This document shows positions 37,480 through 46,914 of a DNA stretch of 64,000 nucleotides, one piece after another (position 1 is the first letter of the stretch; each line of letters opens with the position of its first letter). Below the pieces are notes generated by a model. It made no database searches, was not told the DNA's origin, and was given only the letters and a program-made list of their open reading frames with translations. The DNA lies in NCBI GenBank assembly GCA_023251135.1, contig JAHEZJ010000011.1, positions 1 to 64,000 of the forward strand, in the 5' to 3' direction. Source of the stretch: Flavobacterium sp. Its GTDB lineage: Bacteria; Bacteroidota; Bacteroidia; Flavobacteriales; Flavobacteriaceae. The position numbers were made by a program, and so were the translations under genes.

Positions 37480-38262
37480 ATGAAAAACTATATCGTTTGG
37501 GGTGTATTGGGATTGGTATTGTTTTCGTGTAAAAAAGAAAGCAGCGAAAGTGAAAAATTGCCTCAGCAAGAGCAGGCTCCTTTTGTTGCAAATCAAAGCA
37601 GTACAGACTCTACATTCACAGTCGCGTATTTGCCAACTTCTACTACCAAACAAATCGTAAAGCACAAATACTACACCTTGTCCTACAATGAAAAATTTGA
37701 ACAGGCAGAGTGGGTTGCTTATGAATTAAAGAAAGAATATTTAAAAAATGCCGACTATAAACGTCCTTATTTCATTGAAGATCCAAAAGTAACAACGGGT
37801 TCTGCCGATTGGAGGAATTATAAAAAATCGGGTTATGATAAAGGACATCTTTGTCCGGCCGGTGATATGGAGTTTAATGAGAGTGCTTACAACGATACAT
37901 TTTACACCTCAAACATTTCACCTCAGGATCACGATTTCAATAGCGGAATCTGGAACAGATTAGAACAAAAAACACGTTACTGGGCTGAAAAGTACAAGGA
38001 TGTTTATGTAGTGACAGGGGGGATTTTGAAAGAATCAGATAAAAAAATAGGAACAGAGAAAGTCGCTGTTCCTAAATATTTTTATAAAATCATTTTGGCT
38101 AAAACCGGAAAAGAGCATAAGGCAATCGCTTTTTTGGTTCCAAATGAGGATAGCGATAAGTCACTTTACGATTTTGTAGTTCCGATCGAAACTCTTGAGA
38201 AAATGACCGGAATTGATTTCTTTCCGAATGTCAAGAATTTAAAAACTAGTCAAAGCTTTTAA
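37480..38262 (+). CDS. DNA/RNA non-specific endonuclease, lipoprotein
   Basis: A 260-residue exported nuclease of the NucA/Serratia type. The signal sequence ends in a lipobox (VLFSC), so it should be membrane-anchored outside the cytoplasm. The active-site block YDKGHLCPAGDM is a variant of the DRGH motif with the catalytic histidine, and the metal-binding Asn lies in SNISPQDHDFNSGIWNRLE. The ATG at 37480 is chosen; a TTG at 37471 would add only three residues. Its 3' end overlaps the convergent rpe gene by 24 bases. Likely role is nucleic-acid scavenging. Confidence 0.92.
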   Translation: MKNYIVWGVLGLVLFSCKKESSESEKLPQQEQAPFVANQSSTDSTFTVAYLPTSTTKQIVKHKYYTLSYNEKFEQAEWVAYELKKEYLKNADYKRPYFIEDPKVTTGSADWRNYKKSGYDKGHLCPAGDMEFNESAYNDTFYTSNISPQDHDFNSGIWNRLEQKTRYWAEKYKDVYVVTGGILKESDKKIGTEKVAVPKYFYKIILAKTGKEHKAIAFLVPNEDSDKSLYDFVVPIETLEKMTGIDFFPNVKNLKTSQSF

Positions 38263-38901
38263 TTCAGCAATAGTCTGAGTTGGATTTTCCGCTTTAAATA
38301 CAAAGCTTCCGGCTACCAAAACATCAGCGCCAGCTTCTACTAATTGTTTTGCGTTTTTACTGGTAACACCACCGTCAATTTCAATAATTGTTGATGCATT
38401 TTTACGCGTGATTAAGGCTTTTAACTTCTCTACTTTAGCATAAGTGTTTTCGATGAACGATTGGCCTCCAAAACCTGGATTTACACTCATAATACATACT
38501 AAGTCAATATCGTTAATTACATCTTCTAATAAATCAATATTAGTGTGTGGGTTAATTGCTACTCCTGCCTTCATTCCTTCGGCTTTAATGGCCTGAAGTG
38601 TTCTGTGCAAATGGGTACAGGCTTCATAATGTACGCTTAAGATATTGGCGCCCAAATCGGCAAAAGTTTTGATGTATCGATCCGGATCAACAATCATCAA
38701 GTGTACATCTATCGTTTTTTTAGCATGTCTTGAAATCGCTTCTAAAACCGGCATTCCGAAAGAAATATTCGGAACAAAAACTCCGTCCATAATATCAATA
38801 TGAAACCAGTCGGCCTCGCTGTTATTGATCATTTCGATGTCGCGTTGTAAGTTAGCGAAATCAGCTGCAAGAACAGAAGGAGCAATAAGTGTATTCTTCA
38901 T
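38239..38901 (-). CDS. rpe: Ribulose-phosphate 3-epimerase
   Basis: A 220-residue TIM-barrel enzyme that interconverts ribulose 5-phosphate and xylulose 5-phosphate in the pentose phosphate pathway. Motifs: IAPSVLAADFANL at the start, HIDIMDGVFVPNISFG with the catalytic Asp and metal histidine, HLMIVDPDRYI, VNPGFGGQSF (phosphate loop) and DGGVTSKN. The ATG at 38901 gives the family's normal N terminus; the frame runs on to 38988 without support. Confidence 0.97.
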   Translation of the reverse strand: MKNTLIAPSVLAADFANLQRDIEMINNSEADWFHIDIMDGVFVPNISFGMPVLEAISRHAKKTIDVHLMIVDPDRYIKTFADLGANILSVHYEACTHLHRTLQAIKAEGMKAGVAINPHTNIDLLEDVINDIDLVCIMSVNPGFGGQSFIENTYAKVEKLKALITRKNASTIIEIDGGVTSKNAKQLVEAGADVLVAGSFVFKAENPTQTIAELKALTSF

Positions 38902-39095
38902 TGTGTAGTTGTGTGTTGTGTTATTTTTTGCAAAGATAATTTTTTTAATTGCAAAGTTCACAAGGATTAACGCAAAGTTCTTTTGCAATGATAATTAACT
39001 GCAGAAACAACAAAGAACAGGTGGATTAAGTGAGGTTAGAGTTTAAAAAAAAAGTACTCGTTTTATGGATAAACTGCATCCCTTGAAACAGGGCA

Positions 39096-39125
39096 ATAAA
39101 AAACTCCGGTAATCAGCCGGAGTTT
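39096..39125 (-). terminator. Intrinsic terminator downstream of rpoD
   Basis: On the minus strand AAACTCCGGCT-GATT-ACCGGAGTTT is followed by TTTATTG. It lies about 135 bases after the rpoD stop codon. Confidence 0.8.
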
Positions 39126-39200
39126 CAATCATCAATCAAAAAACGAACAGTCAATCAAACTGTTGTTTGCTTTGGGGTCCAATATAGGCAGTTTTGCAAT

Positions 39201-39239
39201 AAATTCCAAATTCCAACAAAATTATCGGAATTTGGAATT
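39201..39239. repeat. GGAATTTGGAATT inverted repeat, second copy
   Basis: AAATTCCAAATTCCAA (39201-39216) faces GGAATTTGGAATT (39227-39239), giving a 13-base stem with a 10- to 12-base loop. The left arm is identical to that at 19687-19702. Both elements lie just after the stop codon of a minus-strand gene. Confidence 0.85.
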
Positions 39240-39261
39240 GCTATAATTGGAACTATGGATG

Positions 39262-40125
39262 TTATCCAAGATAAGTTTTTAAGATTTTACTTCTGGAAGT
39301 ATGTTTTAATCTACGGATTGCTTTTTCTTTAATCTGACGAACACGCTCACGAGTTAAGTCGAAAGTTTCTCCAATTTCTTCTAAAGTCATTGGGTGCTGA
39401 TCGCCAAGACCAAAATACAAACGAACTACATCAGCCTCTCTTGGAGTTAATGTTTCTAATGAACGCTCGATTTCAGTACGTAATGATTCGTGAATTAATT
39501 CTCTGTCAGGGTTTGGAGATTCTCCTGAACGTAAAACGTCGTAAAGGTTAGAATCTTCTCCTTCCACAAGAGGTGCATCCATTGATAAGTGACGACCAGA
39601 GTTTTTCATAGACTCTTTTACGTCATTTACAGTCATGTCAAGTTCTTTTGCAATTTCTTCAGCAGAAGGTGGACGCTCGTTAGATTGCTCTAATAAAGCA
39701 TACATTTTGTTGATTTTATTGATAGAACCAATTTTGTTTAATGGTAAACGAACAATACGGGATTGTTCTGCCAAAGCCTGAAGGATCGATTGACGAATCC
39801 ACCATACAGCGTAAGAGATGAATTTGAAACCACGAGTTTCATCAAAACGTTGAGCCGCTTTAATTAAACCTAAGTTTCCTTCATTTATTAAGTCAGGAAG
39901 AGTTAATCCTTGATTTTGATATTGTTTAGCAACCGATACAACGAAACGTAGGTTAGCTTTTGTTAATTTTTCTAATGCTCTTTGATCACCGGCTTTTATT
40001 CTTTGTGCTAATTCTACCTCTTCATCAGCGGTAATTAGGTCAACTTTTCCAATTTCTTGTAGGTATTTGTCTAATGATGCAGTTTCACGATTGGTTACCT
40101 GCTTGGTGATTTTAAGTTGTCTCAT
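39262..40125 (-). CDS. rpoD: Primary sigma factor (RpoD/SigA)
   Basis: A 287-residue sigma-70 protein lacking region 1.1, as is usual for the Bacteroidota housekeeping factor. Region 1.2 is near residues 16-45, region 2 at about 50-130 ([17 protein letters not shown] ... [22 protein letters not shown]), region 3 at 140-215, and region 4 from 220 with the helix-turn-helix [27 protein letters not shown]. This factor reads TTG-N17..23-TAnnTTTG promoters, which match those found across this window. A purine-rich GAGGAGA lies about 10 bases before the ATG, an uncommon clear Shine-Dalgarno sequence in this group. Confidence 0.97.
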   Translation of the reverse strand: MRQLKITKQVTNRETASLDKYLQEIGKVDLITADEEVELAQRIKAGDQRALEKLTKANLRFVVSVAKQYQNQGLTLPDLINEGNLGLIKAAQRFDETRGFKFISYAVWWIRQSILQALAEQSRIVRLPLNKIGSINKINKMYALLEQSNERPPSAEEIAKELDMTVNDVKESMKNSGRHLSMDAPLVEGEDSNLYDVLRSGESPNPDRELIHESLRTEIERSLETLTPREADVVRLYFGLGDQHPMTLEEIGETFDLTRERVRQIKEKAIRRLKHTSRSKILKTYLG

Positions 40126-40247
40126 GTTTTTTGTCTCCTCAATTTTTAAGTGTACAAGTAGTTATACGTAAGAAGTTGAAAAAAGGTTACAATTACTTTA
40201 AATTATTTTTAAAATTAATTGGTTTATCTTTTTTAACTTGCTGAGCT

Positions 40248-41984
40248 CTAATTTGAAACGTCTTCTTTTACGGTTATAATTTCTTTAATAAAAACAGGTT
40301 TTCCTGCTGCGGAAAATCCTTCCAGTGTTATTTCAAATTTGCCCGATACATCTGAGGTGTAAAATCGTATTTTTGAATTAGCATCACTTAAATTAACGTT
40401 AGGAATCCATAGAAGCTGGTGTCTGAAATCAGGAATCCTTTCATTTTTAGTAGTGGTGTAATCGGGTTTAAAGTATTCTTTTTTAGGCTGCGGTCTTAAA
40501 AGTTCAGGTCGTATAATAAAGCTGCCTTTAAGTTTGGTTTCATAGTCACCGTTTTTAGTGGTAAAGGAAACCACGCCGTTAAAAGATTTGGCACCATAGT
40601 AGTAAATTCCTTTTACCACATTGACTTTATAGATGTTTTTTGGGCTGTATTGAAAAAGCTCGGTCAGGTCTTCTATAATTAGTCCGTCTACTACTATTAA
40701 AGCGGGTAAGGCAGATTCGTAGTTGGGATCATAGTCGTAAACGTGAATGGCATAGTTGTTTTTTTCTTTTGAGAAATAGACACCGTTTACCACTTCGGTT
40801 ATGGTTTCTTCCATGGTTGGAAATCGTGTAAAGGCATCCAGTTTATACTCTTTTGATAATTTGTTGTAAAAAGGAATAGTATCGGTAGAAGCTAAGGTGC
40901 TGTCTTTTTTAATGTTATAATAGGCATTTTCTATTTGGGTGGAAATCAATCTTTCGGATATGTTTTGTTTGAATTCGGAGTTGAACTGAAATTCCGGAAA
41001 GCTTAAATTTGAAAGATTGCTATTTTTAGGTTTGTCCATTTCAATCGTATAATCCTGTTTGTTGTCCTCAAGAATTTGAACGATGACATTTGAACTTGGA
41101 TTTGGTTTTTCGAGATTGAAAACAAAATTCCCTTCATTGTCTGTTTTTGCAAGCTTTAAAACATAATTTTTGCCTACTATCGAAAGGGCGACTTTTTTGT
41201 TTTTAGTTTCTGCACTACTGGATTTTATTTTCCCAGAAATGATTTCACCTCGTAATTCCGGTAATAGAAAATTAGGATTTTTTATTGGTGTTTCCGCATT
41301 GTTAGAGGTATTGTTTGCAGCAAGTTCCGCAAAATTTGTTTTCTTTTGAGCCACAAACCCATCGGCTTTTCGTACCGAAAGCACATAATTGCCCTTTGCA
41401 AATTCATCAGAACCAGTGTTGATTTGCAACTCCGCCAAATCCCTGTTTTTGTAAGTTTTGCTTTTTAAATTAAACGAGATATTTGTATTGGTTATACTTT
41501 CTGTTGGAGCTGTTTCTTTTTGAGAAATGGTATTTAGAGGTTTGTCTTTATAGGGGTTTAAGATGTAAATGTCAATGTTGCAGTATTCGGCAGCCTCTTT
41601 GTTTAACATCCAGTTGGTGTACCCTATTAGCTTGTAGTTTCCGGTTTCGAGAGTTGTTGGAATGAAAAAAGCACTACTGGCAGTTCCATTTTCAAGAAAT
41701 AATTTATGGGTAAGAATTGTTGTTTTGTTTTTATCGATCAGTTGTAAGTAAGCAACTTTACTATATTTTGATGTTTCGTTTGTTGTTTTGTTGATGCAAA
41801 AAAGCTGGTAGAACAAAGATTCTCCGGTTACATACGAATTGGAGTTGGTACTGATGTAAACAGATTCGTTTAGTTTTTTGTCTATTTCGTTCAGCTCAGT
41901 TGTAGCATTGTTTTTCTGAGCAAACGAAATTTGCTGAAAACTCATTGCTAAGGCTATGATGGCGATGTATTTTAGTCTATCCAA
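40248..41984 (-). CDS. Secreted protein with macroglobulin-like domain and a TonB-plug-like domain, no barrel
   Basis: A 578-residue exported protein if started at TTG 41984, which directly gives a signal peptide (DRLKYIAIIALAMSFQQISFAQ); an ATG at 42029 would add 15 basic residues. The N-terminal part looks like a macroglobulin MG2-type sandwich (SYVTGESLFYQLFCIN ... TGNYKLIGYTNWMLN). Residues about 400-490 look like a TonB-receptor plug (LIVVDGLIIEDL ... YYYGAKSFNGVVSFTTKNG), but no barrel follows. It overlaps the end of the DUF4249 gene by about 13 bases, so it belongs to the TonB/DUF4249 operon. Function unknown; perhaps a surface partner of that receptor. Confidence 0.75.
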   Translation of the reverse strand: MDRLKYIAIIALAMSFQQISFAQKNNATTELNEIDKKLNESVYISTNSNSYVTGESLFYQLFCINKTTNETSKYSKVAYLQLIDKNKTTILTHKLFLENGTASSAFFIPTTLETGNYKLIGYTNWMLNKEAAEYCNIDIYILNPYKDKPLNTISQKETAPTESITNTNISFNLKSKTYKNRDLAELQINTGSDEFAKGNYVLSVRKADGFVAQKKTNFAELAANNTSNNAETPIKNPNFLLPELRGEIISGKIKSSSAETKNKKVALSIVGKNYVLKLAKTDNEGNFVFNLEKPNPSSNVIVQILEDNKQDYTIEMDKPKNSNLSNLSFPEFQFNSEFKQNISERLISTQIENAYYNIKKDSTLASTDTIPFYNKLSKEYKLDAFTRFPTMEETITEVVNGVYFSKEKNNYAIHVYDYDPNYESALPALIVVDGLIIEDLTELFQYSPKNIYKVNVVKGIYYYGAKSFNGVVSFTTKNGDYETKLKGSFIIRPELLRPQPKKEYFKPDYTTTKNERIPDFRHQLLWIPNVNLSDANSKIRFYTSDVSGKFEITLEGFSAAGKPVFIKEIITVKEDVSN

Positions 41985-43200
41985 AATGATGGTTTTACGT
42001 TTGATGAAAATGAAGTGCAGTCTCCGCATTCTACGGGATACAATAAGTACTTTGGACTTTCGTCGGGAAAATAAACTCTAATCCCTGAGTTAAGGAGATC
42101 CAGGACTACATTCCCCTGGCATTCCGTTGAAGCACCAAAGCAGTAATTGTAATAGAATTCGTCTGCTTCATTTTCAGGAATCGGATAGGGACAGTTGTAT
42201 TGGTATTTAGGAAGCGGTTCCATAGGAAAGAGGTCTTTAAAGTTAAAAAAGATCCTTTTTTCGGAGTAAGAAGACACATTAAAAAAGCCAATCACTTTTT
42301 CACCAGGATTGTCAATCGGTTTTATGTTTCCGTAAAAAAATGCGGGCTGGTTTGCGATAGAATACTTCCTATGTCGGATATATCTTTTAAGGTTTCATAA
42401 AAAGTATGAGCGGCAAGATTTTGAACATATTGTTTGACTAAAATGCTGTATCTGTTTCTAATAATTGGGTCTGTGCTGCTAATAAATTTGACAGGAAAAT
42501 CAGTTACTCTGTCTTCGCTTAGTTGGTTGGTATTGGTCAGGATTAATTCATTCGATTTTTTATCTGAATAACAAGTTCTGACTTCTGTTGTTCTGTCTTG
42601 AAAGACAACCTGTCCTTTTGGATTGGAGCCTGGAGCAAAAAAAACAGCCACGGCTTTTTTAGAATACGCTTTAGGTGCAATTATTTTATAGGTTTCGTCG
42701 TACTCATATCTGTAATAGCGGGATTTGTTTGTTGGATCGTTACTGCTTACAGTAATTTCAACCCCTAGTACGCCTTTTTTGGTCACCGTTTTTGCTTCTA
42801 GTTTTTCGATCTGGGTCTGTTGTGGCAATTTCTCTTCATTCGAGACATAACTTCTTCCGTTTTTTGTAAGGATGTGCAATTGATAGGCCCTGTCAGGACT
42901 GGCCTGAAACGGATTCAGGGAAACATAAGTTTCATTTTTTTCCTGAAAATCGTATTTATTGCCCAGATCATCTGTTACATATACCACCGCTTTGCTTTCA
43001 AAGATTGGTTTCTTGCTTTCCAGTTTATAAGTTCGGGATAATTTAATCTGTTGACTTTTTAATTCGTTTGTAATGGTTGCTTCTATGACAAGAGCATCCT
43101 CAAATCCATTGGTCTGATAGGAGTAGGGTGTGGTACATCCGAATGTCATCGAGAGGAGTATCGTTATAAGAAATCCAAAGAGTAAGGTCTTTTTCATCAC
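41972..43200 (-). pseudogene. DUF4249 lipoprotein gene interrupted by a -1 frameshift in a T7 tract
   Basis: Frame one runs from the ATG at 43200 for 292 codons: a lipoprotein signal (FGC, Cys22), then the DUF4249 beta-rich region (FEDALVIEATITNELKSQQIKLSRTY). It stops at 42322 shortly after a run of seven T (plus strand A7, 42334-42340). The remaining family C terminus continues in the -1 frame to 41972: YGNIKPIDNPGEKVIGFFNVSSYSEKR, then a cysteine-rich tail (NCPYP ... ECGDC ... VKPSFWID). One extra T would restore a single 409-residue protein. It may be a sequencing error, a true mutation, a phase-variable gene, or programmed slippage, since T TTT TTT is a classic slippery heptamer. It starts 2 bases after the TonB receptor gene. 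Confidence 0.85.
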
Positions 43201-43202
43201 TT

Positions 43203-45938
43203 TTAAAATTTAAAATTATAAGTAATTGTTGGTATCGGAACAGAAAAAATAGAGGTTTGATAGGCTTTTACCTGCCCTTCTTTTGTTACGAAAAAGATAG
43301 AGTAGGGGTTGTTTCGCCCCAAAACATTGTAAATGGAAATGTTCCAAAAACTATGTGCTAGTTTTTTTATTTTATGGTTGCCTTCAATATTTATTCCGAT
43401 GTCTAATCTGTAATAGTCCGGTATTCTGTATTTGTTTCGATCGCTATACAGCGTATATTCTGCGCCATTATAATTGTACTTTCCAATAGGATAGGTTATA
43501 GGTCTTCCGGTTTGATACACAAAATTCGAAGAAAAGCTATAACGGTGTGTAAATTTGTAATTCAGTACAATGCTTAGGTCATGCGGTTTATCAAAGTTCG
43601 TTGGAAAATACGCTCCGTTGTTTACCTTTTCATCATTAAATTGACTATCCAGTTTTATAAAAGTTCTTGAATAGGTGTAACCAAGCCAGCCGTTAAGTCT
43701 TCCTACTGATTTTTTTAGTAAAAATTCTACACCATAAGCCTTCCCGTTGCCCTGAAGTAATTCGGTTTCAAGATCTTTGTTTAAGAGCAGGTTTGCTCCA
43801 ACTTTGTAATCTAGTATGTTTTTAGAAGTTTTGTAGTATCCTTCCAGACTTAACTCGATATCTTTATAATCCAGTTTCTTAAAAATACCCAGAGAGTACT
43901 GTAATCCGCTTTGAGGTTTAACATTCAAATCCGATAATTTCCAGGTATCAGTAGGCGATTGTGTCGTATTATTGGTTAACAAATGGATGTACTGATAGTT
44001 TTTATCAAAACCGGCCTTAACAAATAGACTTTCATCAAAGATATAGCGCAAAGCAACTCTTGGTTCAAAACCTCCATAAGTTGTGATTACTTTGTTATTG
44101 CCATACGTTTTTTCTTCTACAACAGTTGAAGGGGTCATAGGCACTCCCTCCTGATAAATTTTCTGAGTAGACGCTCCTAAAGCGGCATATAAAGAATATC
44201 GTGCTCCAACATCTAACAGCAGCTTCTCGGTGATTTTAAACTTATCTGATAAAAACAAAGCCGACTCCAGTCCTTTTTCATCATCAACTTTTATGGGATT
44301 TACAATTGAAGATTCTCCATTTGGATTGAGTTCACCCGGACTAACTTTGTATAATTTGCTTGATATTCCGTAAGTAAATTTATGTTTACTGCTAAGTTCG
44401 CTGTTGAATTTAAGACTTGCCTGAGTTTCGTTTATTTTATATTTGAAAATAAAAGATTCAGGATTAACAGATTCATAGTCGATGCTGAATTTGTATTCGC
44501 TATTAGACACATTAAACTCGCTATTGTTTTTTTCGTTAAAAGCGTGTTTCCATTTCAAAGAAATAAGACGGTTGCTATATTGGTATAGCGAGTCAGGAGT
44601 GATGCTGTACTTGTCTTTGCTATAGTAGGCGGTACCTTCAACGGAATTGTTTTTGTTTATTTTGTGACTGTATTTCGCAAATAAATCATAAAAAGAAGCC
44701 TGGCTGTCTTTTAGGTTTTCATCGTCTAAGGTTTTCAGGATCCAGTCAGAATAAGTCGCTCTTCCGCCTACTAATAAACTTGCTTTGCCTTTTACAACCG
44801 GAATTGAAGCGGTAAGGTTACTTGTCACCGGGCCAATACCTCCCTCTCCCGAAAATTTTTCGGTGTTTCCGTTTTTAGAGGTAATATCAAAAACAGACGA
44901 TAATCTGCCTCCGAATTCGGATGGGATACCTCCTTTGTAAATGTCAACTTTATTGATGGTATAAGGGTTAAGCGAGGAGAAAAAACCAAAAAGGTGAGAA
45001 GGATTGTATATCGTTCCGTTGTCCAGCAACATCAGGTTTTGATCTTCTTTTCCTCCTCGGACATTAAATCCTGACGAGCCTTCTCCGGCAGTTTTTATAC
45101 CGGGAATGGTGAGCGCAATTTTCAATACGTCTCTTTCTCCAAAAATCAATGGGACTGTCTTTACGCCTTCGGCTTCAATGGTCGTAACTCCTGTGATGGC
45201 AGTTCTTATGTTTTGGCTGTTTTTTCCTTTTACAACAACCTCTTTTAATTGATTTACTTTTTCAATTATCGAGAAATCCAATGTACCATCGCTATAGATC
45301 ATTATTTTTCGCGCTGTGTTATTGTACAAGATCGACTCGATTTCGATTGTTGCCAATCCAACAGGCAGTTTTAGGCTATAGAATCCTTCGGCATTTGTAA
45401 CGGTTGTTGCCGTCGAATTTTTTGCTTTTACCGTTATATCGGCTAAAGGTTTTTCGTTTTTTAGATCGGTGATACGCCCCGAAATGGTGTAGAAATCGGT
45501 ATCAGAGTCGATGGTTTCTTTTCCAATTAGCGCAATAGGAGCAGCCTGATCGGTTTTGTTTTTTGTAACGGAATCGTACTGTTGAAAAAAGATCGGGGCA
45601 TTAACGGTTCGACCTTTATCGTTCTGAAATTTGTCGTAGATGATACTGTTCTTGGTTAAAATAACTTTGTTTTTGGTGATAAAGAAATTAAGATCAGTGT
45701 CTTCAAAAACTTTGTTTAATACCTCCTGTACTGTTTTATTGGTGTACTCTCCGGATATTAAGACGTTAGTATCGATCCATTCCTTTTGAAAATAGAATTT
45801 ATAAGTTGTAGAAGCTTCTATTTTTTTTAAAACTTCAACCCGATTGATGTTGCTGTAATTGAGGCTGATTTTTTGATCTTGTGAATAAATGAATTGGTTA
45901 AAACCGAAAAATAATAAAAGAAGGGTAAGTATTCTCAT
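43203..45938 (-). CDS. TonB-dependent receptor with STN and carboxypeptidase-regulatory domains
   Basis: A 911-residue outer-membrane receptor. In order: signal peptide (to IYSQ), STN domain at about 20-100 (KISLNYSNINRVEVLKKIEAST ... KVILTKN), carboxypeptidase-regulatory-like domain at 148-225 (ISGRITDLKNEKPLADITVKAKN), plug from about 230 (GERDVLKIALTIPGIKTAGEGSSGFNVRGGKEDQNLMLLDN) and barrel ending in TITYNFKF. STN domains usually take part in signal transfer to anti-sigma factors, but no FecI/FecR pair is nearby. Paired with a DUF4249 lipoprotein. The substrate is unknown; nothing here suggests a glycan. Confidence 0.92.
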   Translation of the reverse strand: MRILTLLLLFFGFNQFIYSQDQKISLNYSNINRVEVLKKIEASTTYKFYFQKEWIDTNVLISGEYTNKTVQEVLNKVFEDTDLNFFITKNKVILTKNSIIYDKFQNDKGRTVNAPIFFQQYDSVTKNKTDQAAPIALIGKETIDSDTDFYTISGRITDLKNEKPLADITVKAKNSTATTVTNAEGFYSLKLPVGLATIEIESILYNNTARKIMIYSDGTLDFSIIEKVNQLKEVVVKGKNSQNIRTAITGVTTIEAEGVKTVPLIFGERDVLKIALTIPGIKTAGEGSSGFNVRGGKEDQNLMLLDNGTIYNPSHLFGFFSSLNPYTINKVDIYKGGIPSEFGGRLSSVFDITSKNGNTEKFSGEGGIGPVTSNLTASIPVVKGKASLLVGGRATYSDWILKTLDDENLKDSQASFYDLFAKYSHKINKNNSVEGTAYYSKDKYSITPDSLYQYSNRLISLKWKHAFNEKNNSEFNVSNSEYKFSIDYESVNPESFIFKYKINETQASLKFNSELSSKHKFTYGISSKLYKVSPGELNPNGESSIVNPIKVDDEKGLESALFLSDKFKITEKLLLDVGARYSLYAALGASTQKIYQEGVPMTPSTVVEEKTYGNNKVITTYGGFEPRVALRYIFDESLFVKAGFDKNYQYIHLLTNNTTQSPTDTWKLSDLNVKPQSGLQYSLGIFKKLDYKDIELSLEGYYKTSKNILDYKVGANLLLNKDLETELLQGNGKAYGVEFLLKKSVGRLNGWLGYTYSRTFIKLDSQFNDEKVNNGAYFPTNFDKPHDLSIVLNYKFTHRYSFSSNFVYQTGRPITYPIGKYNYNGAEYTLYSDRNKYRIPDYYRLDIGINIEGNHKIKKLAHSFWNISIYNVLGRNNPYSIFFVTKEGQVKAYQTSIFSVPIPTITYNFKF

Positions 45939-45958
45939 TTGGATAATTGCTACGGATT

Positions 45959-46678
45959 TTAGTTATTTATGTACTTCAGGAGGTTTTTCATAAATAGTGC
46001 AGCATCTTCCTTCTTTAAATTTCTATACATTAGATAAAAATCATTTATTTTCCTTTTGTTATCCTGAAACAGTGTTGTGATTTCCTTTTTATCATTTATA
46101 GGATAAAATGTATTTTGTTTTAAAAGAATAAATTCATATTTGGGTACATAACCTATTAAATCAACTTCGGCTTTGTTAATTTTTTTCTTTTCTTTAGAGT
46201 GCTTTATGTAAAGAATAATGTTGTTTCCTACCGGAACTTCCTCATAATATCCCTTTCTGAAACTGTCTGAATTAGGGACGTTCAGATTTACAAATTTTTC
46301 ATTGCCTATTGTAAAGGAGCTAATGTTTTCGGTAAAAAGATTAACCTTAGTGGTGTTTTGCTCCCCGTACGGTTTTATAACCAGTTCATCGGTATACGTA
46401 TCGTAGTTTAATAATAAATCAGCATAATTTTGATTATTATACTGCATGCTTCCTTTTTTAAAATCTTCGGAAATATAATAACGATTTTGATTGTTGACGG
46501 TTTTGTCGAAGTTTAAATGAGCCGGGCCGTTTTCAAATTCTAACGATTCTACACCCAGGTTTTTGTCGAACCAGTTGTATACTGAGATTTCATTGCTTGT
46601 TTGTCCGTAAATGGTGTATGCATTTAAGAATAAGACAAATAAAATTAGGTAGTGGTTTTTTATTTGATTTTTCTTCAA
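45959..46678 (-). CDS. Secreted protein of unknown function upstream of a TonB receptor
   Basis: A 239-residue exported protein (signal peptide MKKNQIKNHYLILFVLFLNAYTIYGQ). The body is mostly beta-strand in pattern (AHLNFDKTVNNQNRYYISEDFKKGSMQYNNQNYADLLLNYD split over several strands), with a helical C terminus (NDFYLMYRNLKKEDAALFMKNLLKYI). It lies 20 bases upstream of the STN-type receptor and should be the first gene of that operon. No family is recognised. Confidence 0.75.
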   Translation of the reverse strand: MKKNQIKNHYLILFVLFLNAYTIYGQTSNEISVYNWFDKNLGVESLEFENGPAHLNFDKTVNNQNRYYISEDFKKGSMQYNNQNYADLLLNYDTYTDELVIKPYGEQNTTKVNLFTENISSFTIGNEKFVNLNVPNSDSFRKGYYEEVPVGNNIILYIKHSKEKKKINKAEVDLIGYVPKYEFILLKQNTFYPINDKKEITTLFQDNKRKINDFYLMYRNLKKEDAALFMKNLLKYINN

Positions 46679-46847
46679 AGGATTGGTTGTTTTGGATATT
46701 TTGGTTTATAGCTTCTCAAAAATATCAAAAAAATGTTAATAAGCGCGGTGTTTTTGTTAAATATTAAAGATGTTGATGTTTTTTGACTTAAAAAAGAAGT
46801 AATTTATGCAATGTCGATGGAATTTAAGAGCTGTTTTGTCTAAAAAT

Positions 46848-46887
46848 AAAAAAACACCCTGACTTAAAAGATTAAGCAGTAGTGTTT
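46848..46887 (-). terminator. Probable terminator of the small membrane protein gene
   Basis: Minus strand: AAACAC...CTTAA pairs with TTAAG...GTGTTT with an internal mismatch, followed by a T-rich tail. Moderate quality. Confidence 0.45.
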
Positions 46888-46914
46888 CATTAAAAAAGGG
46901 GCAAAAAATATTGT

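Larger units (their letters stand above)
38902..39261. other. Intergenic region between rpe and rpoD
   Basis: About 360 bases that hold the rpe leader, the rpoD terminator (39096-39125) and a GGAATTTGGAATT inverted repeat (39201-39239). No reading frame of interest was seen. Confidence 0.6.
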
